Assembly (NCBI RefSeq): GCF_006517175.1
Contig: NZ_CP041186.1
Coordinates: forward strand, 5,049,074 to 5,113,073
Origin: Persicimonas caeni
Lineage (GTDB): Bacteria > Myxococcota_A > Bradymonadia > Bradymonadales > Bradymonadaceae
Reading direction: 5' to 3'
Length of the DNA: 64,000 bases
Shown: in pieces, positions 24,857 to 33,448 of the stretch
Layout: every line of letters starts with the position of its first letter
How positions within the stretch are numbered: position 1 is the first letter of the stretch
The notes under the pieces: generated by a model
What the model was told of the DNA's origin: nothing
The model's database searches: none
The model's input: only the letters and a program-made list of their open reading frames with translations
Program-made: the position numbers and the translations under genes

Positions 24857-26590
24857 CAAATACTCCAACAACTCGCGCACATCGAGCACGTCGGACTGCG
24901 CCAGGGCGAGGACCGTGGCGTAGATCAACTCCGACGGGGCGGCGTTCGCGAGTAATTCTTTGTGGCGCTCGTCGAGGTCGGCCAGCTCGGCCATGCGCGT
25001 CGCGAAGAGCTCGCTGGGATCCTGCACGTCGTTCATCTTCTTGGCTTTCTCGAAGACGACGGCGTGGTTTTTCTGCGTGGAGCGGACGTCGCTGAAGCCA
25101 TCTTCGGACTCTTTGCGTTCCGCGGCGGGCTCGTCGTCGGCCTCCGAGGCTTCGGACTCGGCTAGCAGCGAGGCGGGGCCGAATCCAAAGGCGGTGTGGC
25201 TGCCGGTATCCTCGAACTCGTCCTCATCGTCTTCGTCTTCGAGTTCGATCTCTTCTTCGAGTTCGACCACGTCGTCGAGCTCGACCACTTCTTCGAGCTC
25301 GAGCGGCTCGGACACCTCGGACAACTCGTCGCTGCCCATGCCGAAGGGGCTCGCCGAAACGCTGGTCCTGTCGACCGGCTCTTCGTCGGCGTCGCTTGGC
25401 TCGTCGGCGACCTCGTTCGGCGCGCTCTTCTTGTCCAGTTTCTGCTTGTCCAGTTTCTGCTTGTCGAGCTTCGGCTTGTCGAGCTTCTTTTTGGGCGTGA
25501 TGATCGCCGCCGCTTTCGAAGGCTCGTCACCGATGCCCACGCCGGCCATGGTGCGGTCGGACTCGTCCTCCGGCTCGGGCTTCGACTCGGACTCTTGGCT
25601 CTCTTGCTTCTCGGCCTTCTGGCTCTCCTGCTCCTTGGCCTTCTGGCTCTTCTTCTCTTTGGGCTTTTTGCTCTCTTTCTTCTCGTCGGTCGCCTCGGAC
25701 TGAGCGGCGGCCTTCTCGGGAGAGTAGACGAAGAGTTGGCCGATTTTGGCGTAGTCGGTGGCCGTGTCCTGGCCGTCGAGCGCGCCGTCGACCTCCCAGT
25801 CGGCGAGGTCGGGCTGGATGCCGCCGGTGATCTGGCTCTTGCTCAGCGGCTCGTCGAGTGATTTGAGGCTGTCCTCGCCGTCGGCCTCGTCGTCGTCCTG
25901 AGGGTCGACCGCGTCGAGCACGCTCGAGATCGCCCGATCCTTCATGTCGCGTGAGATGACCGCGCTGTCTTCGGTCATGTCGACGTCTTCGGCCTGATCG
26001 AAGAAGGTCGCCCAGCTGTCGTCTTCGAGCCCGTCGTCGGCCACGTCGTCGAGCAACTCGTCTTCGAAGTCCGTGGCGTCGAACTCACCGGAGGCGGCCT
26101 GCTCGAGGAAGTCGAGCTCGGCCGAGTCTTCTTCTTCGGGGGCTGCGCCGTACACACGCTCGAGTGCCCGGGCCAGGTCGCCGGGGCCGGCGAGCACCGG
26201 GCGCACGTCGACGCCGGTGTGGCTGGCGACCTCGTCCATGGCGAGCACGTCGAGGGGATCGTACATCGCCAGCACGAGGCGATCGCTGTCGCTGCCGCTT
26301 TCGACCTTGAGGGGGAGCACCTTGTTGCGCAGCGCCAGAGAGCGCGGCACCCGGTCGGTGACCTCTTCGTCGGGGGTGCGATCACCGAGCCAGACCGGAC
26401 GCACGTTCAAGAATTTGCCGATCCCCTTGACCAACGCACGCTCGTCGATGAGCTCGTGCTCGACGAGGGTCTCGTACAGCGCCTTGCCGCGCTTTTGAGC
26501 GAGGGCGACGCCCTTGCGAAGGTCCTTCTTGGAGATCGCGTCGCTTTTGGCGAGCAGATCTATCAGTTGCGAATCATCGATCATCGACAT
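24845..26590 (-). CDS. MshEN-domain protein with long acidic low-complexity region
   Basis: 581 residues from the ATG at 26590, 16 bases after the lipoprotein stop. Residues about 1-170 resemble two helical MshEN/GspE N-terminal units (DDSQLIDLLAKSDAISKKD, then RVPRSLALRNKVLPL and MYDPLDVLAMDEV), a domain that in some type II secretion and pilus ATPases binds c-di-GMP. The middle is Glu/Asp/Ser/Lys-rich with repeated QKLDK-type and EEVVELD-type tracts. There is no ATPase P-loop, so it is not a secretion motor. The C-terminus (LADLDERHKELLANAA and VLALAQSDVLDVRELL) is helical. Possibly a signalling scaffold. Final residues come from a repeat element. Confidence 0.8.
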   Translation of the reverse strand: MSMIDDSQLIDLLAKSDAISKKDLRKGVALAQKRGKALYETLVEHELIDERALVKGIGKFLNVRPVWLGDRTPDEEVTDRVPRSLALRNKVLPLKVESGSDSDRLVLAMYDPLDVLAMDEVASHTGVDVRPVLAGPGDLARALERVYGAAPEEEDSAELDFLEQAASGEFDATDFEDELLDDVADDGLEDDSWATFFDQAEDVDMTEDSAVISRDMKDRAISSVLDAVDPQDDDEADGEDSLKSLDEPLSKSQITGGIQPDLADWEVDGALDGQDTATDYAKIGQLFVYSPEKAAAQSEATDEKKESKKPKEKKSQKAKEQESQKAEKQESQESESKPEPEDESDRTMAGVGIGDEPSKAAAIITPKKKLDKPKLDKQKLDKQKLDKKSAPNEVADEPSDADEEPVDRTSVSASPFGMGSDELSEVSEPLELEEVVELDDVVELEEEIELEDEDDEDEFEDTGSHTAFGFGPASLLAESEASEADDEPAAERKESEDGFSDVRSTQKNHAVVFEKAKKMNDVQDPSELFATRMAELADLDERHKELLANAAPSELIYATVLALAQSDVLDVRELLEYLGPV

Positions 26591-26606
26591 CACTGACTCA
26601 TCGTCA

Positions 26607-27419
26607 TCACTGTACTTCGATGACGTTGCTGCCCGGGGGTGGGGGGAGTTGGAACAGTGCGTCCTGCAAGTTCTGGTCGACCTGAGTTTCACCAACATCC
26701 AGCGAGAAGTCAAGATCTCGGGCCGGCCAGACGAATCGCCGGTAAGCGGGCAGCGCGATGTTGCCGAAACGTTTCCAATCCTCAGTGGTATACTTGTAGG
26801 TCAGCTTGCCTTTGGCGTTCTTTTCGGTCACCGACGTCACCGCGTAGTCTTTCGGGCGTACCTGCATCGACAGCGATCCGCCGCCGGGGAGCGCGCGCGA
26901 GTATACATAGCGTCCGGTCTCGCGGTTCCACTCGAGGGTGGGCTCACCGGTGCCCCGCTCGAAGCGATCCCAGGGGGCGCCACCGAAGAGCACGCGTACG
27001 ACGTCTTGGGCCGACAGGTCCACCGGCAGAAGCCGGCTGATATTCGCCGGGGTCGGCTCCCCGGTGAAGTACTCGTTGGTCTCGCGCTTGTGCATGGCGA
27101 ACTGCTCGCCGTCGGTGACCAGCAGGCTCATGATCTCGTCGGTGCCGGGCACGCGCGTCTGCACCCGGAGCATGTCGGGGCGCTTGGCCAGGATGAGCTG
27201 GCGCACTTTGACGCGCTCGCCGTCTCCGAAATAATCGAGCACGACCTCCTTGAAGCGCGCGTCTTCGATCTGGGTGAGGCGGGTGTCGATCGCTTCGCGC
27301 AGCGCCTGGGGCTCTTCGAGGGCGTTGTCGGGGGGCGGGATGTCTTTGGTGCAGCTTGCTGGGCCAAGGGGGAGGACGAACAGGAGGGCGAGTAATGTAA
27401 TCAGATTGAGAGGTTTCAT
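26607..27419 (-). CDS. outer-membrane lipoprotein, DUF4292/LolA-like
   Basis: 270 residues from ATG 27419; the open frame upstream of this is a shadow of the neighbouring outer-membrane gene. Signal with lipobox PASC, Cys23. The body has antiparallel strands like the LolA/LolB half-barrel (VKVRQLILAKRPDMLRVQT, LLVTDGEQFAMHKRE, RYVYSRALPGGG, GNIALPAYRRFVWPA), so it may bind lipid or lipoprotein. First gene of an operon with the MshEN protein. Divergent from the outer-membrane gene across repeat B2. Confidence 0.8.
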   Translation of the reverse strand: MKPLNLITLLALLFVLPLGPASCTKDIPPPDNALEEPQALREAIDTRLTQIEDARFKEVVLDYFGDGERVKVRQLILAKRPDMLRVQTRVPGTDEIMSLLVTDGEQFAMHKRETNEYFTGEPTPANISRLLPVDLSAQDVVRVLFGGAPWDRFERGTGEPTLEWNRETGRYVYSRALPGGGSLSMQVRPKDYAVTSVTEKNAKGKLTYKYTTEDWKRFGNIALPAYRRFVWPARDLDFSLDVGETQVDQNLQDALFQLPPPPGSNVIEVQ

Positions 27420-27449
27420 TCTTGGTTTCTGTGGAAAGTTTGGGTTCTT

Positions 27450-27613
27450 GGCGCCCCCCATCCGCCTCGTGCTAAACTGCGCACTCGGCACCTTCCCCAC
27501 CGGGGAAGGGATGCCCCTGCGGAAAGCTACGCGGTCGATTCGCGCAAGGAAATCCCTTCCCCCTGGGGGAAGGTGGCTCGCGCGTCGTACAGCGCGAGTC
27601 GGATGGGGGCGCC
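27450..27613. repeat. long inverted repeat, family B copy 2
   Basis: 164 bases, ends GGCGCCCCCCATCCGCC / GGATGGGGGCGCC, with two inner CTTCCCC..GGGGAAG palindromes. It fills the divergent promoter space between the DUF4292-like lipoprotein and the outer-membrane gene. Confidence 0.85.
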
Positions 27614-27701
27614 AGAAAGCTACGCCTTGCTTCACGGACACGAAGCCTTGCTTCTCGAACACTGAGCCTTGCTTCTCGAGCAAAAGGAACACCGCGAACC
27701 T

Positions 27702-28784
27702 ATGCAACCTCACCCCATCACGCAACTCATCGCCGGTCTTTGCCTGGCGATGACGCTCTGCGCCGCATCCGAGGCCGTCGCCCAAGACGACGGCTCGCGG
27801 CTCGAGGGCTCGGTGCGTGTGGGGATGGAGTACGACGACAACCCGTTGAGGCTGCAGACGAACGACCCGCGCCTGGAGTCGGACGACCCGAGGCTCGCTT
27901 TTCTTCACGACGACCCCGACATGCTCGCGCGCTACTTCACCACGCTCGACTCGACGCATCGGGTCGGCGGGCGCGGCCAGGCGAGCCTGCGGGTGCGCCA
28001 CGGGGGCAAGTTCTATCGGCGCACCACCGAGGCCGACGCGATGCTCACCCAGGTGCTCGTAGCGTATCGGTATCGGCTGGCCGAGCGCCTCTCGCTGGTG
28101 TTCGACGCCGACGTCAAAGACCGCACCGAGCGGCTCAGCCGCCTCGACTACAACCGCGGCGGGGTGCGCCTGGGGCTCGGTTGGGCGCCCGAGAAGTGGC
28201 GGCTGAGCGCGCGCGCCGGCTGGCGCTACTTCGCCTACAAGCCGGTGGCCGCGCTGAGCAGCCAGGGCCCGCAATTCGACGCGCTGGTGCGCCGCTACTT
28301 CACCGACACCCTCGCCGGCCAAGCCTCCTACAGCCTGACCGAGCGCCAATTCGACGACGGGCGCCAGGACACGTTCCACGTGGGACGGCTGGGCCTCGTC
28401 TACCGAAGCGATATCTTCGTGGACGCCTCGTACGTCTTGTCGATCAACCGCTCCCCGCTCGACTCGCAGGATTTGACTCGCCACGGTATGGAGGTGACGC
28501 TGACCGCCCCGCTGTTCGAGAAGTTCTACGGCTCCTCGAAGCTGCAGTTGCAGCGCACCGCGGTCGCCGAGGAGTCCGGCCCCGACGCGCTCTTCTTCGT
28601 CGACGAGGAGAATCGCAACGTCGTCGTCATGTCGCTGGCGCGCCCCATCGGCGAGCAGTGGGAGGTCGAGGGGCGCTGGAGCATGTATATCGAGGAATTC
28701 GACGACGCCCAGCCTACAGGCGGCGTGCAGCTGGACTATTCGCGCCAGACGTTTTTATTGGCGGTGGGGTGGGGGTTTGAGTGA
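27702..28784 (+). CDS. outer-membrane beta-barrel protein (hypothetical)
   Basis: 360 residues from ATG 27702 with a signal peptide ending near AVA-QDD. The rest alternates hydrophobic and polar residues in strands of 8-12 residues separated by acidic loops (VRVGMEYDDNPL, LSLVFDADVKDR, WRLSARAGWRYFAY, IFVDASYVLSIN, WEVEGRWSMYIEEF), ending in an aromatic strand LLAVGWGFE typical of BamA-assembled barrels. Looks like a 12-16 strand porin or surface protein; substrate unknown. Confidence 0.78.
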   Translation: MQPHPITQLIAGLCLAMTLCAASEAVAQDDGSRLEGSVRVGMEYDDNPLRLQTNDPRLESDDPRLAFLHDDPDMLARYFTTLDSTHRVGGRGQASLRVRHGGKFYRRTTEADAMLTQVLVAYRYRLAERLSLVFDADVKDRTERLSRLDYNRGGVRLGLGWAPEKWRLSARAGWRYFAYKPVAALSSQGPQFDALVRRYFTDTLAGQASYSLTERQFDDGRQDTFHVGRLGLVYRSDIFVDASYVLSINRSPLDSQDLTRHGMEVTLTAPLFEKFYGSSKLQLQRTAVAEESGPDALFFVDEENRNVVVMSLARPIGEQWEVEGRWSMYIEEFDDAQPTGGVQLDYSRQTFLLAVGWGFE

Positions 28785-28810
28785 GGAGGGGGAGTGCGGC
28801 GTAGCTTCTC

Positions 28811-28973
28811 GGCGCCCCCCATCCGCCTCGTGCTCAACTACGCACTCGGCACCTTCCCCCAGGGGAAGGGTTGCCTTAGCTGACCTGAACCACGTAGCTT
28901 TTCGTAACAGCATCCCTTCCCCTGGGGGAAGGTGGCTCGCGCGCCGTACAGCGCGAGTCGGATGGGGGGCGCC
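28811..28973. repeat. long inverted repeat, family B copy 3
   Basis: 163 bases with the same termini (GGCGCCCCCCATCCGCC / GGATGGGGGGCGCC) and inner palindromes as the other two copies. It lies between two same-strand envelope genes. The centre differs from copies 1 and 2 while the arms are conserved, which fits an element maintained by pairing. Confidence 0.85.
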
Positions 28974-29011
28974 AGAAGGCTACCTCTTACAATACCCAAC
29001 CCGAACAACAC

Positions 29012-29902
29012 ATGAAACACCTAACAAAACTCATCCTCCTGCTCCTCATCCTCCCCGCCTGCGCCACCTCCAGTGGCTCCGGCAGCGGCGACTCCGGCCT
29101 CATGGGCCTGGGAGACGAGCCCGCCAAGGCGGTCTGGGAGGACTGGACGGCGAAGCCCGCCGCGGGCATCGCGCCCGAGGCGTTCGTCGACCAAATGGTC
29201 GCCTTCGACTATTGGCAGGTCGACGACGAGAACTTCATCGAGGAGAGCTGGGCAGGCGTCTCCGGCGTGCTCGACTTCGTGCGCCGCGAGGGCTTGCCCG
29301 AGGCGCAGGAGAATACCGCCACGCTGCTGCTCCAGGCGCTCGACAGCCGCCAGGGCGACCAGCAGACGAGCATGGACGTGACCTACGTCGTCTCGCTCGA
29401 CCAACAGAACCCCTCCGAGGGTCTCGTGGTGCGCCTCTACTCGCCGATCGCGGACAAGAAGGCCACCCCCGGCGTCGCCATCTACATGGGCCGCGACAGC
29501 GGCTCGCCGGCCGAGGGCTACGATCGCGCGGTGATCTGGGCGGCGCCCGATTTCGAGGAGGCCGAGGGCTTTACGGTCGCCCTCGATCGCACCGACGCGG
29601 GCTGGGTCGCCGCCAAGGACAACGGCGTGGTCTACCCGGTCGGCGAGTCGAAGTCCGACTCGCTCACCGGCGCGGCGGGGCTCGCTCGCGAGATCCTGAC
29701 CAAGCGTTTCTGGGAGCCGTTGACCGGCGTGGGCTTCGTCGAGGCGAAGCAGAGCGCGACCGAGGAGAGCGAGCTGCCCGCCGACATCGAGCGTGCGCTC
29801 GGTTTGGAGGTGCGTGAGCGCCAGATCGAGGAGGTCTACAAGGACACCGTCTTCCCGCCGCGCGCCGAGATCCCGCCGCTGGGGCTCAAAGAGGATTTCT
29901 GA
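29012..29902 (+). CDS. hypothetical lipoprotein (296 aa)
   Basis: Signal KLILLLLILPAC with lipobox LPAC, Cys17, followed by a Gly/Ser-rich linker (SSGSGSGDSG). The mature domain is acidic; ENFIEESWAG, VVRLYSPIADKK and FTVALDRTDAGW look like strand segments. No catalytic motif and no family recognised. Its stop is 4 bases from the stop of the large membrane protein that converges on it. Confidence 0.82.
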   Translation: MKHLTKLILLLLILPACATSSGSGSGDSGLMGLGDEPAKAVWEDWTAKPAAGIAPEAFVDQMVAFDYWQVDDENFIEESWAGVSGVLDFVRREGLPEAQENTATLLLQALDSRQGDQQTSMDVTYVVSLDQQNPSEGLVVRLYSPIADKKATPGVAIYMGRDSGSPAEGYDRAVIWAAPDFEEAEGFTVALDRTDAGWVAAKDNGVVYPVGESKSDSLTGAAGLAREILTKRFWEPLTGVGFVEAKQSATEESELPADIERALGLEVRERQIEEVYKDTVFPPRAEIPPLGLKEDF

Positions 29903-29905
29903 GCC

Positions 29906-32746
29906 CTACTGGTCGACGACCTGGGCGTTGAAGCAGAAGTGGCGGCGGCCCACGTCGTCGGCGCGAATCTCGAAGCTCACCTCGTGAGAGCCGTCCTTGC
30001 GCTCGAGGGGGATCTCGAAGGTCGAGATCTCCTTGGCGCGCGTGCTCTTCACCGTCTTGGCGGCGACGCCGTCGATTCCCACCGTCATCTCGACCGGCGC
30101 GCGAGCGCTCGTCGTGCCCGATTTGGCCACGCCGTAGTAGCCCACCAGCGCGTCGCCCGACGGGACGTCCGGGTAGTGCACCACCAGGGTCGTGTTCTCG
30201 ACCGGGTGCGCCCAGATGCAGCGTCGAATCGTGCCCGCCTCGAAGTCGACGGCGCGCAGCGAGACGCGGTTCCACTCGTTATTCGTGCAGAAGAAGTGGT
30301 CGAGGAACTGGGCGCAGGGGTCGAAGTCGCCCTTGCGGTCGAGGCCGACCGACGCGTCGACGAGGCGGTCGCCGAAGTCGTAGTGGACGTCGTCGATCGA
30401 GTCGGCGAGGGCTTCGTCGTCGGTCTGCATGGGCGGGTTCCACCAGGCGAGGGCGAGCCCCGCGATGATCGCCAGCGAGACGGCCGCGCCGAAGCCCACG
30501 TCGAGGGCGCGCCCGTGGCGATCGGTCAGCGCGCCGAGCTTCTCGTCGAGTCGCTCGAGCCACGCGTTTGCCCGCCGGCCCAAGCGCGTGTGGGTGTCGG
30601 CCACGCACAGCACGATGCTGGCGAAGAGCGCGACCAAAAAGAGCAGCAGGCTCACCCATTCAAGCCAGCTACGCTCGAACTCGAAGCGATAGGTCCCCGG
30701 CTCGAGGGGCACCGTCATAAATGCGGTCTTTTCTTCAAACCCGTCGAGGGCCATCGGCTCGATGTCGACCGGCTCGCCGTCACGCGTGACGCTCCAGCGG
30801 GGGAAATACGACACGTTCAGGCGCAGCGTACCCTTCGAGCCCTCGGCGGCCTTCAAGACGATCTCTTCGTTGGCGAAGCGCTCGACGCTCACCTCGCCCT
30901 CGCCGTCGATGATCTCGAAGGGCTGCTCCTTCCACCTCTTATATTCGTACAGTCGCAGCTCTCCGAAGCTCTCCACGAGCTCGTACTGGCTCTTGGGCAT
31001 GCTGCGCGAGGTGATCACGTAGCGAATATTGAGCGCGTCGAGCAGCTCGGGGGCGGTCGCCTCCATCTTGTAGGCGTAGTTGGACACCGGCGTGAACCCC
31101 GTCTTGTAGAGCGGGAAGGCCAGCCGAGTGCCCAGGTCGGTGTAGCTGTGGTCGTGGTAGTGGACGCGCAGCATGATCCGGAAGAACGGCTCGGCGTCGG
31201 GGTATTCGCGCTCGAACCAGGCGACCAGCTCGTCGCGGGCCTGCTGGTGGGGGCGCTGCGAGGCCTCGGTGAGGCTTCGGCTGAGCTGCGTCTTTCCGAA
31301 TTGATGGAAGTACGGGATCGCAAACGGGACGATGAGCAAGACCGGAAGGGCGGTCGCGGCGAAGACGCGCACGAGCCCGGTGTCGGCCAGCTTGTCGGTC
31401 TCGTCGGTCTCGTCGGTCGCCCCAAACGACATGCGCCGAGCCGCGATCACCGCGGCCACGGCCGCGTAGGCCGCCGCCACGAACCAATACGGCTTGAGCA
31501 TCAGCGAGAAGCGCTGGAACTGGATATGCTCGAACGCCTTGGCGAGCTCGAGCAGGTGGAACTCGCTCAGCACGGTCACCGAGCCGCCCAGCAGGAAGAC
31601 GAAGACGAGCAGCGCGGTCAAAAAGTGGTGGAACTTGCGCACGAAGAGCAGGCCGACCGAGCCCACCAGCCCCAGCCCGATGACCAAGGGCATGGTGCCG
31701 GGGAAGACGTCGAGCTCGAAGAGGTCCTTGCCCATCGTGAACGTGGTCGTCCACACCTCGCCGTAGGACGCGGCGAATTTGCGCACCGACATGAACGGAA
31801 AGACCCACAGCCCGCCGATCAGGATGCCGAGCACGTAGCCGGCGATCAGGCGCAGGCTCGCCTGCGGCCACGGGCGCCGGTTATCGGTCATGCGGTAGGC
31901 CAGCAAGATGAGCGGGCCGGCGATGGCGAAGTGCAGAATCTGGACCGGGTGGGTGAGCAGCGAGGCGCCCAGGAAGAGCGCGAAGATGCCCGTGTCGCGC
32001 CAGCGCGATTCGCGCAAAAGGCTGGGCACCCGGGCCATGGCCAACAGGGCGAAGGCCGTCGACAACGCCTGCGGCCACACGCCCCACTCGGCGGTGTAGA
32101 CCCAGCCGCCGAAGCGGTAGCTGGCGGTGTCGGCCATGAAGAGCACGCCGCCCAGCACGCCCACCCAGCGGCCGAAGCCGACCCGGGCGAACGCGTAGAC
32201 CGAGTAGCCCATCAAGACCCACAACAGGAAGAACGCCACCCCGTAGGCCTGCCCCAGTTCGAGCAGCCCGAGGCTCGCCCACTGCACGGCGTTCACCCAC
32301 AGGTCGGCGCCGATGGGGTACAGATACTGCGCCGGATAGCCGGCGAACCACTTGTGGCTCCAGCCCCAGAGGCGGCCGTCGGCCAAGAAGTCTTGTTGGA
32401 GTTGCCAGGCTTTGAAGAAGTGAACCGGGTGGTCGTGATCGACCGGGCGGTCGCCCAGGGCGGCTTCGGGCAAGATGGCCGCGGCGACCGCGACGATCAC
32501 GCCCAAGCTCAAAAACCCGTAGACCCACTCGAGGGCCGAATACTCGATGCCCCACAGCTTGCGCGGCTCGGCGAGCCAGTCGCGAAGCCGCGTGAGCGGC
32601 TCGCGGGCGGTGCGCACGGCCACGGCGGCGGCGCCGGCGAGGAGCGCGGCGCCCAGCCATGGGAAGGGGCGCTCGGCAAAGAGAGCGAGCACGCCGACCA
32701 CGGCGAGCAGCCCCGAGACGACATATGGCACGGCATCACGTTTCAC
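29906..32746 (-). CDS. large polytopic membrane protein, PTPS-related/YfhO-like GT-C candidate
   Basis: 946 residues. The first half has about a dozen membrane segments with a luminal loop soon after the first ones (DHDHPVHFFKAWQLQQDFL, LWGWSHKWFAGYPAQ, YLYPIGADLW), a pattern of GT-C-type lipid-sugar transferases and the 6-pyruvoyl-tetrahydropterin-synthase-related membrane family. The C-terminal part has beta-rich extracytoplasmic stretches (TLRLNVSYFPRWSVTRDGEP, PGTYRFEFERSW), a typical YfhO-like ending. It probably handles a lipid-linked sugar on the outer face of the inner membrane. Last gene of the 38101-29906 operon, 25 bases after the methyltransferase. Confidence 0.85.
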   Translation of the reverse strand: MKRDAVPYVVSGLLAVVGVLALFAERPFPWLGAALLAGAAAVAVRTAREPLTRLRDWLAEPRKLWGIEYSALEWVYGFLSLGVIVAVAAAILPEAALGDRPVDHDHPVHFFKAWQLQQDFLADGRLWGWSHKWFAGYPAQYLYPIGADLWVNAVQWASLGLLELGQAYGVAFFLLWVLMGYSVYAFARVGFGRWVGVLGGVLFMADTASYRFGGWVYTAEWGVWPQALSTAFALLAMARVPSLLRESRWRDTGIFALFLGASLLTHPVQILHFAIAGPLILLAYRMTDNRRPWPQASLRLIAGYVLGILIGGLWVFPFMSVRKFAASYGEVWTTTFTMGKDLFELDVFPGTMPLVIGLGLVGSVGLLFVRKFHHFLTALLVFVFLLGGSVTVLSEFHLLELAKAFEHIQFQRFSLMLKPYWFVAAAYAAVAAVIAARRMSFGATDETDETDKLADTGLVRVFAATALPVLLIVPFAIPYFHQFGKTQLSRSLTEASQRPHQQARDELVAWFEREYPDAEPFFRIMLRVHYHDHSYTDLGTRLAFPLYKTGFTPVSNYAYKMEATAPELLDALNIRYVITSRSMPKSQYELVESFGELRLYEYKRWKEQPFEIIDGEGEVSVERFANEEIVLKAAEGSKGTLRLNVSYFPRWSVTRDGEPVDIEPMALDGFEEKTAFMTVPLEPGTYRFEFERSWLEWVSLLLFLVALFASIVLCVADTHTRLGRRANAWLERLDEKLGALTDRHGRALDVGFGAAVSLAIIAGLALAWWNPPMQTDDEALADSIDDVHYDFGDRLVDASVGLDRKGDFDPCAQFLDHFFCTNNEWNRVSLRAVDFEAGTIRRCIWAHPVENTTLVVHYPDVPSGDALVGYYGVAKSGTTSARAPVEMTVGIDGVAAKTVKSTRAKEISTFEIPLERKDGSHEVSFEIRADDVGRRHFCFNAQVVDQ

Positions 32747-32771
32747 GAGGGTCGGTCCCCGGGCTGGAAGC

Positions 32772-33431
32772 TCACAATTTGGTCACGTCGACCAGGACGA
32801 CGGTCCACGGAAGCGGCGAGCGCACCTCGATGACGCGGCCGTACTGGGCGGCGAAGTCGACGAAGCCGGTGCGCGACCAGTGGTTGAGGTGGCCGGGCGT
32901 GTTGCCCAGGTCGCGCAGGTAGGCGCCGCGGGCCATGTTGAGCACGCGCCACAGCGGCTCGCGGGGCACGCTGAGCACCAGCTTGCGCCGGGCGACGCGG
33001 GCCATCTCGGCCAAAGAGGCGTGCGGATCTTGGACGTGCTCGAGCACCTCGAGGGAGGTGATCGTGTCGAAAGCGTCGTCGTCGAAGGGCAGCGACTCGG
33101 CCACGCCGGTGCAGAAGCTGAGGCGATCGCCCTCCAGCCCCTTCCAGTGCGCCTCGAGTTCGTCGTCCTCCAGGTCGATGCCGGTCACCTCGACCGACGG
33201 GTAGCGCTCGACGATCGCGCGGGCCATGATGCCCTCGCCGCAACCGACGTCGAGCAGCTTTTCGGGCCCGGCGTAGTCGAGCAACTCCCACACCGAGGAC
33301 TTGAACTCGCGCATCATCCAGCGCACGACCGGGTTCGACGAGCCGTACTTGTCGTAGGTGTTGCCGGTGGGCACCGTGTCGGCGTTGGCTGAGTGCGCGC
33401 CCGTCGATTGGGCTGTTTGATCTTGGCTCAT
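32772..33431 (-). CDS. class I SAM-dependent methyltransferase
   Basis: 219 residues. Motif I LLDVGCGEG, acidic motif VTGIDLEDDEL, motif around AESLPFDDDAFDTITS and post-motif EVLEHVQDP identify a Methyltransf_11-type enzyme using S-adenosylmethionine. In this glycan operon the substrate is likely a sugar or polyprenyl-linked intermediate, but the sequence does not show which. 17 bases after the GT2 gene... upstream partner stop at 33449 shows it is translated just after that gene in the same transcript. Confidence 0.88.
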   Translation of the reverse strand: MSQDQTAQSTGAHSANADTVPTGNTYDKYGSSNPVVRWMMREFKSSVWELLDYAGPEKLLDVGCGEGIMARAIVERYPSVEVTGIDLEDDELEAHWKGLEGDRLSFCTGVAESLPFDDDAFDTITSLEVLEHVQDPHASLAEMARVARRKLVLSVPREPLWRVLNMARGAYLRDLGNTPGHLNHWSRTGFVDFAAQYGRVIEVRSPLPWTVVLVDVTKL

Positions 33432-33448
33432 AGCGTGTCGTTAGGCGT

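Noticed and set aside
26607-28484. 625-codon frame that seems to extend the DUF4292-like lipoprotein at its N-terminus
   Set aside because: The lipoprotein signal with lipobox starts at 27419; the extension runs antisense through repeat B2 and the barrel gene.
29939-32833. 964-codon plus-strand open frame opposite the large membrane protein, and 771 codons at 35744-38059
   Set aside because: Both are shadows of GT-C-type genes; their Arg/Ala/Gly/Glu-rich translations have no domain signal.
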